A DNA stretch of 6,452 bases, taken from positions 1 to 6,452 of the forward strand of contig CAIRTT010000632.1 of assembly GCA_903881535.1 (NCBI GenBank), written 5' to 3'. Position 1 is the stretch's first letter. Each line of letters starts with the position of its first letter. The notes under the pieces were generated by a model. The model did no database searches. It saw only the letters and a list, made by a program, of their open reading frames with translations, and had not been told where the DNA came from. The DNA comes from an uncultured Armatimonadota bacterium (GTDB lineage Bacteria; Armatimonadota; Armatimonadia; Armatimonadales; Armatimonadaceae). The translations under genes and the position numbers were made by a program. This document shows positions 6,129-6,452 of this stretch, in pieces.

Positions 6129-6452
6129 CTAGTTACTGTAAGCTCGGTCGCTGTCAAGAAATCGCGACTGCTTGAGCTCTAAATCACTTAGTGGCAAGCC
6201 AAGGACTAGGGCTCTTACAGCAGAAATTGGCATTTCATTTTCTTGTAGAAACCGATCATGAAACGCTTTTGGCGTCCATCCAAGCGACAGTGCCTCGCGA
6301 TAGAGCGACCGGACCTGCATTCCGCCAATCTGATACGCCAGCTGATACAGAGGTGGGTAGCGATTGCCAACACTGCGCCTGATCTCAGCATGAGCGTTGG
6401 CTGGCTCATGACCGCATTCCCGCACCAGAAAATCGACGCATTCGCTTGCCGA
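6129..6452 (-). CDS. DUF885 family protein, C-terminal part only
   Basis: The last 107 residues of a protein whose beginning lies beyond the right edge are visible. The frame is open to base 6452, so the GTG at 6425 is internal and not a start. The pattern is that of the DUF885 (COG4805) C-terminus: SECVDFLV (3-10), an E..R..N.Y segment (about 23-32), QLAYQIGG (37-44), a helix MQVRSLYREAL, then GWTPKAFHDRFL (58-69) and a final MPISAVRALV. Complete members are usually about 550-600 residues. The family belongs to the zinc-metallopeptidase-like MA group, with an HExxH-type site upstream of what is seen here, and many members carry a signal peptide. Neither can be checked in this window. The extra tail after the conserved end is about 20 residues. 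The gene converges on lon with a shared hairpin between them. The family call is from motif resemblance, and substrate and function are unknown. Confidence 0.8.
   Translation of the reverse strand, partial: SASECVDFLVRECGHEPANAHAEIRRSVGNRYPPLYQLAYQIGGMQVRSLYREALSLGWTPKAFHDRFLQENEMPISAVRALVLGLPLSDLELKQSRFLDSDRAYSN

Noticed and set aside
1..6452. Mobile elements, CRISPR arrays, or a defence or biosynthetic system.
   Set aside because: No transposase, integrase, repeat array, toxin-antitoxin pair or defence domain is visible. Gene content is ordinary chromosomal.

Overview
This window holds six protein genes, mostly chromosomal housekeeping or exported-protein genes. I see no phage, transposon, CRISPR or RNA gene. 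The best taxonomic clue is a full-length DUF1501 protein with a twin-arginine leader, a family especially abundant in Planctomycetota and also common in Verrucomicrobiota, Armatimonadota and relatives. The DUF885 fragment, a bacterial-type Lon and a base composition near half G+C fit such a free-living bacterium. The phylum cannot be settled from this sequence.

Layout, left to right. (1) Positions 1-980, plus strand: histidinol-phosphate aminotransferase (hisC), cut at its 5' end by the window edge. (2) Positions 971-1315, plus: a small probable lipoprotein that overlaps the hisC end by 10 bases. (3) Positions 1335-1366: a strong hairpin terminator between convergent transcripts. (4) Positions 1390-1833, minus: a small exported protein of unknown family, lying downstream of (5) positions 1886-3328, minus: the DUF1501 protein. 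(6) Positions 3329-3507: a divergent intergenic region that should carry the promoters for DUF1501 (left) and lon (right). (7) Positions 3508-6075, plus: a complete ATP-dependent Lon protease. (8) Positions 6086-6120: a hairpin shared by the convergent ends of lon and the last gene. (9) Positions 6129-6452, minus: the C-terminal end of a DUF885 protein, whose start lies beyond the window.

There are thus four transcription units: hisC plus lipoprotein (right), DUF1501 plus small exported protein (left), lon (right) and DUF885 (left). Lon works in cytoplasmic protein quality control, and hisC in histidine synthesis. The DUF1501 protein, its small neighbour and the lipoprotein are all predicted to leave the cytoplasm. 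I found no convincing new multi-gene system. The most unusual items are the two unrecognised small exported proteins, the DUF1501 gene without its usual DUF1549/DUF1553 cytochrome-type partner beside it, and a short inverted repeat in front of lon.
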